Assembly (NCBI GenBank): GCA_937899725.1
Contig: CALCCA010000175.1
Coordinates: 1-57,422, forward strand
Direction: 5' to 3'
DNA length: 57,422 nucleotides
From: an uncultured Halomicronema sp.
GTDB taxonomy: Bacteria; Cyanobacteriota; Cyanobacteriia; Phormidesmidales; Phormidesmidaceae
The notes under the pieces: generated by a model
The model's input: the letters and a program-made list of their open reading frames with translations, nothing else
The model's database searches: none
Told to the model about the DNA's origin: nothing
Shown here: in pieces, positions 43,605 to 53,698 of the stretch
Layout: each line of letters begins with the position of its first letter
Numbering within the stretch: the stretch's first letter is position 1
Position numbers and translations under genes: made by a program

Positions 43605-44675
43605 ATGCTTGCTAATACCGATTGGGCTGCCTGTATTCGTACAGAAATTCCCCTGGCTCGTTATCCAAAGTATCAATGGAGACTAGAGCTAGACGCTAGA
43701 GGGCAGCCTCGATTTGACGATCAGCCCACCGTTTCTCGACATTTGACCACCTATCAGGGATCCAATCCCAAAATCTGCCCCTATGGCGATGAGGTGGCTC
43801 CCATCGCGCGCCTAGAAGCAACCCAGTCATGGCAACAGCCTCGGGATGCCTACACGCTTTCGGCTTTGAGATTCAACTTAAATCCGTTTAAGCTGCATCA
43901 GACCAAAAGCCGACCGAGCACTCGCCATATCGGCATTCCGACGCCCGTCAGGCATCTGCATAAAGTCTCTGAACAGCATCAGATCGATACCGATCGCGTG
44001 CTCCAGGCCCCTTCTTTGAGGGAGTTTGAAGCCGCTTTAGACAAGATGCAGCAAACCATGCAGGCTTTTTTCATTGATGAATTACTGCCTTGTCTGACGG
44101 CGAATCCCTTAGATGTCGGGCTGCATCGTCATGAGTTGCCGTCTGAATTTGCCGACGATCTCGAGCAATATGTGCGCTTGCAAAACAGTCCTTATTTGTT
44201 CTTTGACTTGCTGCAATCGCTAGAGAGAGATGTGGCTCGATATCGCCGCGTAACCGCACTGGCCGGAGCCGCCGTGACGACGGAAGAGGCCATGATTCAG
44301 GTGATGCGGAGCTGGCGCGATCTCGATGGGCATCGGCGAAAGAAGCCGATTGTGTTTCCGATTGGCGTGCCGATCGGTTACATCCAATCGATTCGCCGCA
44401 AGGATCAACCCTTTATGACCAAGGAGTTTGGCTACCATTCTCATGGGGCACTGAACCATTGGCTGCAAGAACATGTTTGGCGACGCTTTTGCTATCGCTA
44501 CCCCGATCAGCATCAACTGCATCCCTGTGGATTTTTAAAGAAGCTGGGTTCAGTCCACTTTGCGTTTCCCGACACCATTTACGAGTTGCACGTTGAAGAG
44601 GTGGCCAATCCCGCGAACACTCATTTTTGGGCGGTACTGCAAAACTACTTCCCCCTCTTGTCGCCGTGGCCGTAA
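43605..44675 (+). CDS. Unrecognised 356-residue protein
   Basis: A soluble, moderately basic protein. TAGGAG lies 8 bases before the ATG at 43605 (an in-frame GTG lies 9 codons upstream). Visible traits are His-rich stretches (RHIGIPTPVRHLHKVSEQHQ), a central acidic and helical part (about 140-245), KKPIVFPIGVPIGYIQSIRRKDQPF, and a C-terminal YHSHGALNHWLQEHVWRRFCYRY. There is no signal peptide or membrane segment. I do not recognise a family. It stands alone between long gene-free regions. Confidence 0.7.
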   Translation: MLANTDWAACIRTEIPLARYPKYQWRLELDARGQPRFDDQPTVSRHLTTYQGSNPKICPYGDEVAPIARLEATQSWQQPRDAYTLSALRFNLNPFKLHQTKSRPSTRHIGIPTPVRHLHKVSEQHQIDTDRVLQAPSLREFEAALDKMQQTMQAFFIDELLPCLTANPLDVGLHRHELPSEFADDLEQYVRLQNSPYLFFDLLQSLERDVARYRRVTALAGAAVTTEEAMIQVMRSWRDLDGHRRKKPIVFPIGVPIGYIQSIRRKDQPFMTKEFGYHSHGALNHWLQEHVWRRFCYRYPDQHQLHPCGFLKKLGSVHFAFPDTIYELHVEEVANPANTHFWAVLQNYFPLLSPWP

Positions 44676-45118
44676 AAAAGACGTCATCTTCAGCGAATCG
44701 AGTATGGCCAAGGTGAACTGTCGTCCTACCCCATTACTTCTAGCCACTGAGTGTCTGAGTAATGGGTGACAGCGGACAAATTTTCGCCGCAACCAGCTCG
44801 TGTTTCACACTGCAGAGTCCCGGTCGTTCAGGCTGCTTGCCCCATGAGTGATCGGGGTTCTTGCTGATCCCTAAGCCCCTTTATCGATGAGCGCGATCGA
44901 GCAACCGAGCAAATCAATTCTTTTGAGGCGTTGATCGGTGCGATCGCGACGCGCGCATTTTGTTTTTTTCAGAACACTATTTGCCCATTGAATTCTCAAG
45001 CATCCTCTGAGCACAAGCACCTTTCTCAAGTCATTCTAGAAGTCAGCGCGTGGGCAGTACCTCAAGACTCACCGAGGCAATTGGCGTCAAGCTTGGGATA
45101 AAAATTAGCGCCTAAAAA
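44676..45118. other. Intergenic region, no gene seen
   Basis: About 440 bp between convergent genes. A short hairpin candidate GTAATGGGTGACA and neighbouring sequence is weak. Several HIP1-like sites. No supported frame. Confidence 0.4.
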
Positions 45119-45147
45119 GCCGCATCCTCTAGTTATAAGGATGCGGC
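45119..45147 (-). terminator. Rho-independent terminator of the 45175 gene
   Basis: GCCGCATCCT (45119-45128) pairs with AGGATGCGGC (45138-45147). On the minus strand TTTTTAGG follows directly. It lies 28 bp past the stop codon. Confidence 0.88.
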
Positions 45148-45174
45148 ATTATTGTTAAAACCGATAGGAACTTT

Positions 45175-45531
45175 CTAGCGCTTCACTTGGGGCGTGACGC
45201 CTTTTTCTTCTAAACAAGCCAAGTAGGCAATTTCAGTCTCGTCCAATTTATAGCTATCGTAATCGTCCTTCATGTCGAAGACCTTTTCTAGAAAGTCATT
45301 CTGCGATTCACTTAAAGCGCGTTTCAAATTTGGCTGGCTCAGCCTTTTGGGCAAACATTCAGCGACTGCGGTCAGGTCACGACCATCAGCGGCGATGTAC
45401 TTTGGCGTATCGGCCAAGGTATCGCTGTAAGCAGGAGCAGCAAATCCTAAGGTAATGCCCAGGATACTGATCAGCAGGGCAGCGATCGCCCGTTGGCCCA
45501 ACAAGCGGAACGATTTAGGGGCATGCAGCAT
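45175..45531 (-). CDS. Small exported protein of unknown function
   Basis: A 118-residue protein with a clear signal peptide (AIAALLISILGITLGFAAPAYS, cleavage after AYS). The mature part has two Cys, in VAECLPKR and AYLACLEEKG, which may form a disulfide. Its helical, charged composition (SQNDFLEKVFDMKDDYDSYKLDE) suggests a lumen or periplasm protein. Not recognised. It has its own terminator. Confidence 0.72.
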   Translation of the reverse strand: MLHAPKSFRLLGQRAIAALLISILGITLGFAAPAYSDTLADTPKYIAADGRDLTAVAECLPKRLSQPNLKRALSESQNDFLEKVFDMKDDYDSYKLDETEIAYLACLEEKGVTPQVKR

Positions 45532-45832
45532 GGAGAAGAGGTGGAGACTACTTTTTTACTCTAGCGAAGATATTAAGAAATATGTTTTCCTTATTGACTC
45601 TGAAGCAACATTTTTATCTCAAAAATTGACTAGAGCAAGTAGTGCCCTCATGATTCCATGCTGATCAGCTTTCTGCTACGGTGGCCATGCTGCGGCCCTG
45701 ATGCTCTCTCACCAGCCTGCAAAGTAGAAATTGCGGACTCGGGACGCCTTGCTCTAGAAGTATTTCCATGAGCGAATCTTGCCAACGATTCTCCTTATCG
45801 ATCCACTGTTTTCTAGCGCCATCAAATCGAAA
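45532..45832. other. Intergenic region, no supported gene
   Basis: About 300 bp between the small exported gene's start and the giant gene's terminator. A 68-codon minus frame (45665-45871) has protein-like composition but begins inside the terminator hairpin and lacks an RBS context. Confidence 0.4.
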
Positions 45833-45864
45833 AGGGTTATGAGAGCGATCGCCCTCATAACCCT
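45833..45864 (-). terminator. Rho-independent terminator of the giant RTX gene
   Basis: AGGGTTATGAG (45833-45843) pairs with CTCATAACCCT (45854-45864) around a HIP1 site. On the minus strand TTTTCGATTT follows. It lies 29 bp past the giant gene's stop. Confidence 0.85.
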
Positions 45865-45892
45865 CCCTCAAACGCTAGTTATGCACCAATGC

Positions 45893-48800
45893 TTAGACAG
45901 CGACCTGACTCCAGGCAGGCTGCAAAGCACTGATGGCAGCGTCATCCTGGAATGGAGTTGCCTCGGTTAGGAGCGAGTCTGACTGATCCAGCGGCCTAGC
46001 GCCGAGGTTCAAAAAGGTGCCTGCGAGGTTGCCGTCTACCCCGTTGAGCGAACGGCTGCCCGCCAGATCGACCACCGGCATGACGGTGCCCGCCGGGTCG
46101 AACAATGTGCTCACCGCAGTTCCCGATTGCGCCCCGGTTTGACCACCCTGCAAGAGTTGATCTCTGAGACCCACTGCGGCGGTGTCGTTATCGACAATGA
46201 ACTGCTCAATCATGAGATCATCCAGCGTGCTGTAGCTGGGATCATCAGAGTTGACCGAGGCGCTAATGAAGCCACTGTGCCCCCCTTCGACCAGCGTATC
46301 GTCAAAGGCCGTGAACGCAATCTCGCGATTGGTGAGCGCGTCATCCGGCGTGAACAGCACATCGAGAGAATTACCGGCACCGTTGCCCAGGTCGATTTGC
46401 TCGTCGGGGTCGAGGGTGACGGTGACCGCCTCCGTCGGCATGGTGTTGAGCTTCAGGTTGAGAACAGAGCCTTCACCTTCCTGCAGGATGCTGTCGGTGA
46501 GGAAGAAGTTGACGCTGCCCAGCGGCGTTTCGCTCACCCCCAGAGAACCCGCCTGCAAAAAGACTGCCGTATCTTTCCAGCCGTCTTCAATATCTTTGAC
46601 CTCAATTTCTAGCTGGTTAACCGCGTTGGGGTTGACGGCCCCCGCAAAGGTTAGCACCTGAGTGTAGCCATCTAGCGGCGTTTCGCTGCTGGCGGGGCCG
46701 GTGCCCACCGGATTGTTAATGAAGTCAGAGTGATAGCCCCCAAACGGGTTAGAGACCAAGTTGTTGATGCTGACCTCGGAGCCGTCGCTGAGGCGTGCCA
46801 GATTAAAGCCGTTGAGCTTGATGTTAAAGGCATCGTTGAAGTCACTGCCGCCGTATTCCACAAACTCTTCGGAGGCAAAGACGAACTTAAAGAACATCTG
46901 CTCGACGCTGTCATCGGCTTCAAAGCTCAAGGAGAACTGACTGGTATCGCCCTCGGCCCCCAGGAGGCCAAAGTCGGTGCTAAGTTCGCTCTGGCCATTG
47001 ATACGCTGGGCGGAGGCGGTGATTTCACCCGCCAAGGATTCGCCATTATTGCCCGCTTCACCCACATAGAGGTACAGCGGCCCGTCGGGATTCAGCGTCT
47101 CAGTGAGATTGAGGCCAACTGAACCACCCGTGCCCAGACTGACAAAGCCAGTGTCGCCGTCAAAGTCGAACTCGTCGAGGGTGGCGATCGCGTTGTTCAC
47201 GTTCCCGTGCAACGAGCCAAACATATCCGTCGTCTCCGGGTAATTGGGACTGTTGGACGGTTTTTGCTCGCCGGGGGTAAAGAAGGTGCTGAGCGGGCTG
47301 AAGTCAAAGACATCAATGCCGGGAATCTCGTCGATGTCGGCGGCATCGGTGATTAGCACGTTGCTCAGTTTGACCCCCACCAGGTCGAAGCCCGTACGCT
47401 CGCCCCCCGCGCCGCCCGTGCCCGAGCCGCTGTCAGCAATGGTGAGCGACTGTAGCTGGGTGAGATCCGACAGATTGGCTCGAAAGATGGCCGTATCGGG
47501 CGCGGGGGAATCGGGGTCGTCGGGATTCAAAAAGTCGTCGGCCCCGCCGAAGCCGGGATTGACCTGCTTCACCGTGGACACTTGACCCAGCTCTAGGCCT
47601 AAGCCCCCCCCAGAACCGAGTTTGGTGAATTCTAGAGGAATGCTAGCATCCCCGATAAAGCCGCCATCTTCGGTATTCTCGCCCACCAAGTCAGTGACTT
47701 TGCCAGTGCTCAGCACGATGCCGTTGCCCAACCCAAACGGATCGTATTGGAAGGTACCAAAGGCGCGGGCATCGCCGCTGGTTTGAGCATCCAGTATGGT
47801 GAGTCCGGTCGTGTCACCCAAGACGGTATTGAGCAAGCCGTAGGCGCTATTGGTCTGGGTGATGCTGAAGGCGCTGCTATCGGCAAGTTCGGCCTGAGCC
47901 GGTGCCGGGTCAAGTTTGGAGGCCGCTGCGGGAGAGAACTCTAGCGTCACCGCCTCAGCCATTTCGGGGGATGACGCGATCGCCTCACTCGCTGGTGCCA
48001 ATTTATTTACATCGAAGGTCGTGGCAGGCGCGGCCTCACGGGCTTGTTGCACCGCTGGCAGCAGTAATCCAACCAAAACCGCTTCCGTCTCTGGCAGCAC
48101 CTTGAAATCGTTTACAGAAATCGTCTCTTGAGACGCGGCCTCGCGCACTTGCTGCACCGCAGGCAGTAACAGACCAATGGTTTCGGGGTCGACCTCGTCG
48201 TCAAAATATTGGAAGGCGTCGCTGTTGAGATCGAGTCCCGTCACGCCCTCCAGAGTGCCGATGAGTTCGGGCACGCCCCCCGTGCGGAGAATACGCGTCG
48301 AGCCGCCACTTTCCTGTAGGGCATAGTCGCTGGCATCGCCGTGGAGGGCGATCGCGTCCCCTTCTTCCAGAGAAAAGTCAGTGATGATCGCCTGATGCTG
48401 ACTGCCGGACGTGACGAATTTGCCGTCGTCATAGTAAGGCGATATGCCATCCCCCAGGATGAAGAAGTCGGCCCCCGTGCCTCCGGTCATCGTGTCGATT
48501 TCCGGCACGGCGGGGAAGACATCGCCGCCCCAGTTGACGCCAATGATGATGTCATTGTCAGCACCGCCATTGAGGCTGTCATTGCCAGCACCGCCAATCA
48601 TGACGTCGTTGCCGTTGCCCCCTTGCAGCTCGTCATTGCCGCCAGCGCCGAACAGCCAGTCATTGCCGTCGTCGCCAAAGAGCTGATCATCGCCGCCTTG
48701 GTCATTATCTTCATTCACGTCGTCGATGATGACGTCGTTGCCGCGGCCCCCGTGCATGATGTCGTTGCCGCGACCGCCCATGATGGCGTCGTCGTCGTCA

Positions 48801-51800
48801 CCGCCGAAGATTTGGTCATTACCGATGCGTCCCGAGATCGAGTCTTTGCCGTCGTGACCGCGTAGTTCGTCGTCGCCATCGACACCGACGATCATGTCGC
48901 TATGTTGAGTGCCATCCACCTGAACCCGCTCAAAGTTGACGAACTCCACCTCGTCCCACTGCACGGCGCCATTGTTGGCGGTGCGATAGTAGCGGCTCGG
49001 GAGGGCGGCATTGTAGTTGATCTCGCTCTTCATGCCGTCGCCGATATCCCCGACGGAATAGTCCACCACGAGCAGGTCGTCACCTTGAGCCGGTAGTAAA
49101 CCAATGCCTGGGCCGTCAATGCCGCCATCGGCGTAGTCTAGCCCCAGTCCGGTGTTGACGATGTCGTCGCCGGCGCCCGTGCGGAAATCGTTGTCGACTC
49201 GTCCGAGCTGCGTCAACTGGTCATCGCCACCGCCGGTCTGCATGTCTTGAAACCGTTCGAAGCCGTGAATCACCGACCCATTGCTGGTGGTGAACACCTG
49301 CCCAGGGTTTTCGACCTCGGGGTCAAGGCTGGTGAGTACCACGTCACTGTCTTCATGGGCCAGGTTGCCCGAGAAGGTATCGATCCCCGCGCCCCCATTA
49401 ATCCAGGACATGGTCTCAGTAGCGGGAGCGGGCGTGTAGAACACGTTGCCAAAGGCATCATTGAAGTGAACGACAGTGTCGTTGCCGTCGTCGGCGTTGA
49501 CGCTGTTGTTGCCCTGCCCGGTGAACACCGTGTCGTTGCCCATCCCCGAAGAAATGAAGTCGTCACCGCTGCCGCCGCGAATGGTATCGCTGAATTGAGA
49601 ACCGACGATTTGCAAGCGCTCGATTTCAGCAAATTTGACCTGGTTGGTAAACTCGCCCGCGTCGGCTGCCCCGACTTCGTAGTTGTAGCCCCCTTGCAGA
49701 CTGGAGTTGGCATCAGCGTAGTCGAGGATGAGGCGATCGCCACCGCCACTGACCTCAGTGCCGCCATTCACCAAGTCACCGCCGCCGATGCTGCGGCCCG
49801 GATTGATGTCATTACTAGCACTGTCCCCCCAGAGCCAGTCTGCCTGGTCGCTGCCCTGGAGATTTTCGATGCTGGTGAAGGTGTCGCCCTGGGCATCGCC
49901 GAGCAGACCAAAGTTGCCTTCTAGATTGACGATGACGCTGGCATCAGCCTCGCTGTAGTCGGCCCAGTCGCGATTACCGCCGCCGTCGTGATGATCGGCC
50001 CCGGCTCCGCCGATCAGGCGATCGCCGCCCCCGTTGCCAAACAGGTCATCATCGCCCGCCAAACCTCGCAACTCATTGGCATTGCCATCACCCGTGAGGT
50101 CGTCGTCATGGAGCGAGCCGGTGAGATTTTCAAAGGAGTTGCGATCGGTCGGGGTGCCCTCTTTATCCGTCGCCATCACCAAGCGATCGCCCTGCGCGTG
50201 ACCGCCGGAACCCGCTGCGCTAAAGGCCGCGCCCTCAAACTCAGCTTCGAGGGAAACCGTGACGCCCGTGTTAGAGCTGACATATTCCGCCGTGTCGTTG
50301 CCAGGGCCGCCGTGCAGCTCATCCGCGCCCCCACGCCCTTCGACCACATCATTGCCCCAGGCCGCATACAGGGTGTTGTCAGCGGCATCGCCGCGCATTT
50401 CGTCGTCCTGAGCGGTGCCGAGCACGCTTTCCATCTCAATCAGCACGTCGCCATCAGCATCACTTCCCCCGCCGCTAAAGACGTTGCCCGTTTCGAGATC
50501 CACATGGACCCCGGCCTTCGATTCCAGGTAGCTGGTGGCATCAATGCCACTGCCGCCGTTGATCGTATCCTTGCCCGCGCCGCCGATGAGGAAGTCGTTG
50601 CCGTCGCCGCCAAAGATCGTGTCATCACCGGCCCGGCCATCCACAGTGTTGTTGGCACCGTCGCCCACAAACGTATCGTTGTGGTCTGACAGCTCAAACT
50701 GTTCAATGCTGATGATGGTGTCCTCAGTGCCGTCGCCGTCTAGCGCCACATCATTGGGCAGATCGATAGTGACGCCGCTGGTCGCTTCCGAATAGCTGGC
50801 GCTGTCTTGGCCCGCGCCGCCATCCATGATGTCGTTGCCCGCGCCGCCTTCTAAAAAGTCGTCGCCATCGCCCCCTTCGAGCAGGTCGTTACCGCCCCCA
50901 CCCGAGAGATAGTCGGCATACTCGCCGTCGCCCCCTTCGAGATGATCATCGTTTTGGCCGCCAAAGAGTTCGTCTTCGCCCGTGCCGCCGATCAGGTGCG
51001 CTTCAGAAAGCACGCCGACCAGCTCAATGATGTCGTTGCCGTCACCGCCGTCGGCGAAGATATTGCTGACGCCTTCATAGGTCCAGCTGGCGCCGTAGGC
51101 TTCGACCGAGATGGTCTCGTCCCCAGCCTCGCCAGCAACGTGGGTCACAGTAATCTGTTCGTTGATGGTTTGCCCGTTGATATCACTTAGCGCTGCGGCC
51201 TCATCACCGACGCTGAGGGTCGCCGTGCCGTCTTCACCGACGGTCGCCTGCTGATGGTCTTCATTGGAACCCGAGCATCCGGCCCGGAAGTCGACCAGCG
51301 TTTCGCGCACAAGTTCAATCCGCTTTTTGATGCTGAAGGCGCCAAAACCGATCGCCAGCTTCGCCGCCACTACCGCATCCAACTTACCCAGCAGCTCAAA
51401 CAGGCAGGCAGGAGCCGCAAAATCGGTCAGATAGGTTTTTTCTTCTGTCAGGTTGACGAAGAGCTGGGCCGCGAGACCGGCAGTGATGCCGCCACTGATG
51501 ACGCCAAAGTTGATGTTGAGTCCCGCTTCGACTCCCGCACCCACGCCCAACGTGAACGTCTCGGCCGGATCGATGGGGGCCGGGGGCATGCCGGGGTTGA
51601 GCGGCTGACCGACGTAAAAGCCGTTGGCGATCGCCAGCGGATCTTCAAATCCACCGTCCATAAACTCCTGTAGGCCATTGGTGTCGAAGCCAAAGCTGAG
51701 GTTAGCTGCCGCCCCAAACGCGCCGCCGAGTTCTATGCTGAGTGGCCCAAAAATCGGGATTTTGGTGGAATAATCAACGCCGAAGCCGATAGTCGGTAAC

Positions 51801-53698
51801 TCCAGTCGGAAGATGTCGACGGGTTGTCCTAAAAACAAACCAATCAGGCTCTGGGGATTGGTCAGCATCGGAAATTCAAAGCGCGTGTTGTCGCTGATGC
51901 TCTGAGCAAAGCTGCTGCCGCCCTCGCCGAGTCCGGCAATTTGCCCCATGGCATCGACGTCATCTTGCAGCGCCTCGACCTCGCCCATCAGAACGCTAAA
52001 ATCGCCCAGGCTGAGGGTACTGCCCTCGACTTGCAAGTCACCGAGAATGCTCAGGATGTCGGCAATCTGCGCGACATATTGAACGAACTCCACCGTTTCT
52101 GGATTAAAGTCGCCAAAGCCCACTTCGGCCAGGGCGGCCGCCACATCCACCATCGTGGCGTCCAAAATAGGAATCTCGGCACTGAGAATATCGACCAGCG
52201 GCATCACCGGCTCCAGCACTTGCAGAATGCCCTCAAACACTGGCCCGACAAAGCCGCCAAACAAGGAGCCGACGTCCAGGCTGACGCCGTTGAAGTCAAT
52301 AGTGGGGGCGCTGGTTTCAAAGCCGTCGAGGTCAGCGTCGGCAAAATCCCAATTCAGTACCAGGTTAGTGCCGATGCTGGGCAGGGCCGAGACTACCGTC
52401 CCGGTCGACAGGTTGGCGTCAAAGGTGGCGCTGCCGCTGATGCTGGCCTCTGTCGTGCTCGCTAAATTGCCGAGTTCCGCTAGAGAAAGGTGGGTATCCG
52501 CGTCGCCAGAGTCTTGCAAGTCAATCGCGATACCGCCGCTCAGATTACTGCCGTTGTCTTCTACCTCAACTTGCATAAAGCCCAGCGTGCCGGTCGCTTC
52601 CAGGCCGGGCAAGGTAGCGCTGAGATTGACGCTGAGTTCGTCTTCGATCGCGGTGTCGAGGTAAAATCCGTCGCCATTCAATCCCAGCAGCAGATGTAGA
52701 TCGAGGTTAACGCCCAGTGCCGCACTGCCCTCCACATCCAGGCTCAGGCCGGTTTCACCCAAGGAAAGATCAAACTCATCGCCACCCAGATCAACCAGGT
52801 CGCGACTCAAGGTGACGTCAAACTGCAGGTCGTCCGCCGATTCCATAATGTTGATGCTTTGCAAAATTCCCAGCCCGTCTTCGCCGAGAGCCTGCATCAG
52901 GGCATCTTCGAGCGCGGTGGTGGTGAGATCGGAAATAGCAGCAATTTCGCTGGCGATCGCCTCCCGCATATCCGCCACAAACTGTTGCGCCGCCTCGCTC
53001 ACGTTGCCCAGGGCGGAGCCAATCAGCGGCAATTCTTGAGCGGCAATGAGCTGGGCGATCGTACCTTCCAGCGTGTCGAGAAAGTCATCGACCCCCGCCT
53101 GAAACTGGTCGAGGTTATCACCGGCGTAGGGCACCATCGCTTCGACCGCCACGGCCTGACCCTCTAGCGGCAGCGTCAGGTGATCGTTTTCTGACTGCAG
53201 CGCAGCGAGCTGACTATCACTGAGCAGTACGCCCTGCACCTGGGCGGCAAACAGCGCCCCCTCATCGCCTTGAGAATCCGCCGCGTTGACCTGAGCATCA
53301 ACAAAATGACCGATTTCTTCGAGCAATACTCGGGTGAGTGCGGTGGTCGACTGCTGGCTCTGGCCCACCAGGTCGGCAGACAGATACAGGGTTTGAGTGC
53401 CGCTGGCAAACGCACCTTGAGCGCCCTGCAGATCAGTGGCAGAGAGAATTTCAATCGCAGGCAGTTGGGAAAAGTCACCGACTTGCCAAGCAGTATGCAG
53501 CGATCTCGCCGCTTCGATATCGGTATCTGGGCCTTGGTCAAAGCTAGCGAGCAAACTCTCTAGGCTATTCTCTTGCACCCAGGTTTGCAGTGCGGCCAGC
53601 GTTTCTGACAGACCCGCGTCAAGGGTCGCTTGCATGAGACTATCAAGGCCATCGGCGGCATTAATAAGGGGATTGGCGATCGTAGAGGTTGGGGACAT
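45893..53698 (-). CDS. Giant RTX-type calcium-binding, choice-of-anchor L protein with Calx-beta-like region
   Basis: A 2601-residue probable surface or secreted protein from the ATG at 53698 (GGAG 7 bases upstream; an in-frame GTG lies 20 codons earlier). The N-terminal about 190 residues carry the LLEEIGHFVDAQVN region seen in other large cyanobacterial RTX proteins. A long beta-rich part (about 200-900) is followed by tens of RTX nonapeptides (GGxGxDxLx, about 920-1760) that would bind calcium. Two GLLLPAVQQxREAA motifs lie near 1843 and 1876. Next comes a choice-of-anchor L-like domain (LSTGKV, FVFASEEFVEYGGSDFNDAF, about 1920-2330), then a Calx-beta-like segment. There is no classical signal peptide, so type I secretion is likely; no ABC exporter is nearby. 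Confidence 0.9.
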   Translation of the reverse strand: MSPTSTIANPLINAADGLDSLMQATLDAGLSETLAALQTWVQENSLESLLASFDQGPDTDIEAARSLHTAWQVGDFSQLPAIEILSATDLQGAQGAFASGTQTLYLSADLVGQSQQSTTALTRVLLEEIGHFVDAQVNAADSQGDEGALFAAQVQGVLLSDSQLAALQSENDHLTLPLEGQAVAVEAMVPYAGDNLDQFQAGVDDFLDTLEGTIAQLIAAQELPLIGSALGNVSEAAQQFVADMREAIASEIAAISDLTTTALEDALMQALGEDGLGILQSINIMESADDLQFDVTLSRDLVDLGGDEFDLSLGETGLSLDVEGSAALGVNLDLHLLLGLNGDGFYLDTAIEDELSVNLSATLPGLEATGTLGFMQVEVEDNGSNLSGGIAIDLQDSGDADTHLSLAELGNLASTTEASISGSATFDANLSTGTVVSALPSIGTNLVLNWDFADADLDGFETSAPTIDFNGVSLDVGSLFGGFVGPVFEGILQVLEPVMPLVDILSAEIPILDATMVDVAAALAEVGFGDFNPETVEFVQYVAQIADILSILGDLQVEGSTLSLGDFSVLMGEVEALQDDVDAMGQIAGLGEGGSSFAQSISDNTRFEFPMLTNPQSLIGLFLGQPVDIFRLELPTIGFGVDYSTKIPIFGPLSIELGGAFGAAANLSFGFDTNGLQEFMDGGFEDPLAIANGFYVGQPLNPGMPPAPIDPAETFTLGVGAGVEAGLNINFGVISGGITAGLAAQLFVNLTEEKTYLTDFAAPACLFELLGKLDAVVAAKLAIGFGAFSIKKRIELVRETLVDFRAGCSGSNEDHQQATVGEDGTATLSVGDEAAALSDINGQTINEQITVTHVAGEAGDETISVEAYGASWTYEGVSNIFADGGDGNDIIELVGVLSEAHLIGGTGEDELFGGQNDDHLEGGDGEYADYLSGGGGNDLLEGGDGDDFLEGGAGNDIMDGGAGQDSASYSEATSGVTIDLPNDVALDGDGTEDTIISIEQFELSDHNDTFVGDGANNTVDGRAGDDTIFGGDGNDFLIGGAGKDTINGGSGIDATSYLESKAGVHVDLETGNVFSGGGSDADGDVLIEMESVLGTAQDDEMRGDAADNTLYAAWGNDVVEGRGGADELHGGPGNDTAEYVSSNTGVTVSLEAEFEGAAFSAAGSGGHAQGDRLVMATDKEGTPTDRNSFENLTGSLHDDDLTGDGNANELRGLAGDDDLFGNGGGDRLIGGAGADHHDGGGNRDWADYSEADASVIVNLEGNFGLLGDAQGDTFTSIENLQGSDQADWLWGDSASNDINPGRSIGGGDLVNGGTEVSGGGDRLILDYADANSSLQGGYNYEVGAADAGEFTNQVKFAEIERLQIVGSQFSDTIRGGSGDDFISSGMGNDTVFTGQGNNSVNADDGNDTVVHFNDAFGNVFYTPAPATETMSWINGGAGIDTFSGNLAHEDSDVVLTSLDPEVENPGQVFTTSNGSVIHGFERFQDMQTGGGDDQLTQLGRVDNDFRTGAGDDIVNTGLGLDYADGGIDGPGIGLLPAQGDDLLVVDYSVGDIGDGMKSEINYNAALPSRYYRTANNGAVQWDEVEFVNFERVQVDGTQHSDMIVGVDGDDELRGHDGKDSISGRIGNDQIFGGDDDDAIMGGRGNDIMHGGRGNDVIIDDVNEDNDQGGDDQLFGDDGNDWLFGAGGNDELQGGNGNDVMIGGAGNDSLNGGADNDIIIGVNWGGDVFPAVPEIDTMTGGTGADFFILGDGISPYYDDGKFVTSGSQHQAIITDFSLEEGDAIALHGDASDYALQESGGSTRILRTGGVPELIGTLEGVTGLDLNSDAFQYFDDEVDPETIGLLLPAVQQVREAASQETISVNDFKVLPETEAVLVGLLLPAVQQAREAAPATTFDVNKLAPASEAIASSPEMAEAVTLEFSPAAASKLDPAPAQAELADSSAFSITQTNSAYGLLNTVLGDTTGLTILDAQTSGDARAFGTFQYDPFGLGNGIVLSTGKVTDLVGENTEDGGFIGDASIPLEFTKLGSGGGLGLELGQVSTVKQVNPGFGGADDFLNPDDPDSPAPDTAIFRANLSDLTQLQSLTIADSGSGTGGAGGERTGFDLVGVKLSNVLITDAADIDEIPGIDVFDFSPLSTFFTPGEQKPSNSPNYPETTDMFGSLHGNVNNAIATLDEFDFDGDTGFVSLGTGGSVGLNLTETLNPDGPLYLYVGEAGNNGESLAGEITASAQRINGQSELSTDFGLLGAEGDTSQFSLSFEADDSVEQMFFKFVFASEEFVEYGGSDFNDAFNIKLNGFNLARLSDGSEVSINNLVSNPFGGYHSDFINNPVGTGPASSETPLDGYTQVLTFAGAVNPNAVNQLEIEVKDIEDGWKDTAVFLQAGSLGVSETPLGSVNFFLTDSILQEGEGSVLNLKLNTMPTEAVTVTLDPDEQIDLGNGAGNSLDVLFTPDDALTNREIAFTAFDDTLVEGGHSGFISASVNSDDPSYSTLDDLMIEQFIVDNDTAAVGLRDQLLQGGQTGAQSGTAVSTLFDPAGTVMPVVDLAGSRSLNGVDGNLAGTFLNLGARPLDQSDSLLTEATPFQDDAAISALQPAWSQVAV

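Noticed and set aside
45665-45871. 68-codon minus frame after the giant gene
   Set aside because: It starts inside the terminator hairpin of the giant gene. Composition is protein-like, but there is no independent promoter or RBS.
48341-50689. Long plus-strand frames opposite the giant RTX gene
   Set aside because: They mirror the GGxGxD repeats in antisense and give Val/Ala-rich translations. They are shadows of the repeats.
48500-51000. Possible CRISPR-like or tandem DNA repeats
   Set aside because: The periodicity is that of RTX nonapeptide codons within a single gene, with variable units and no spacers.
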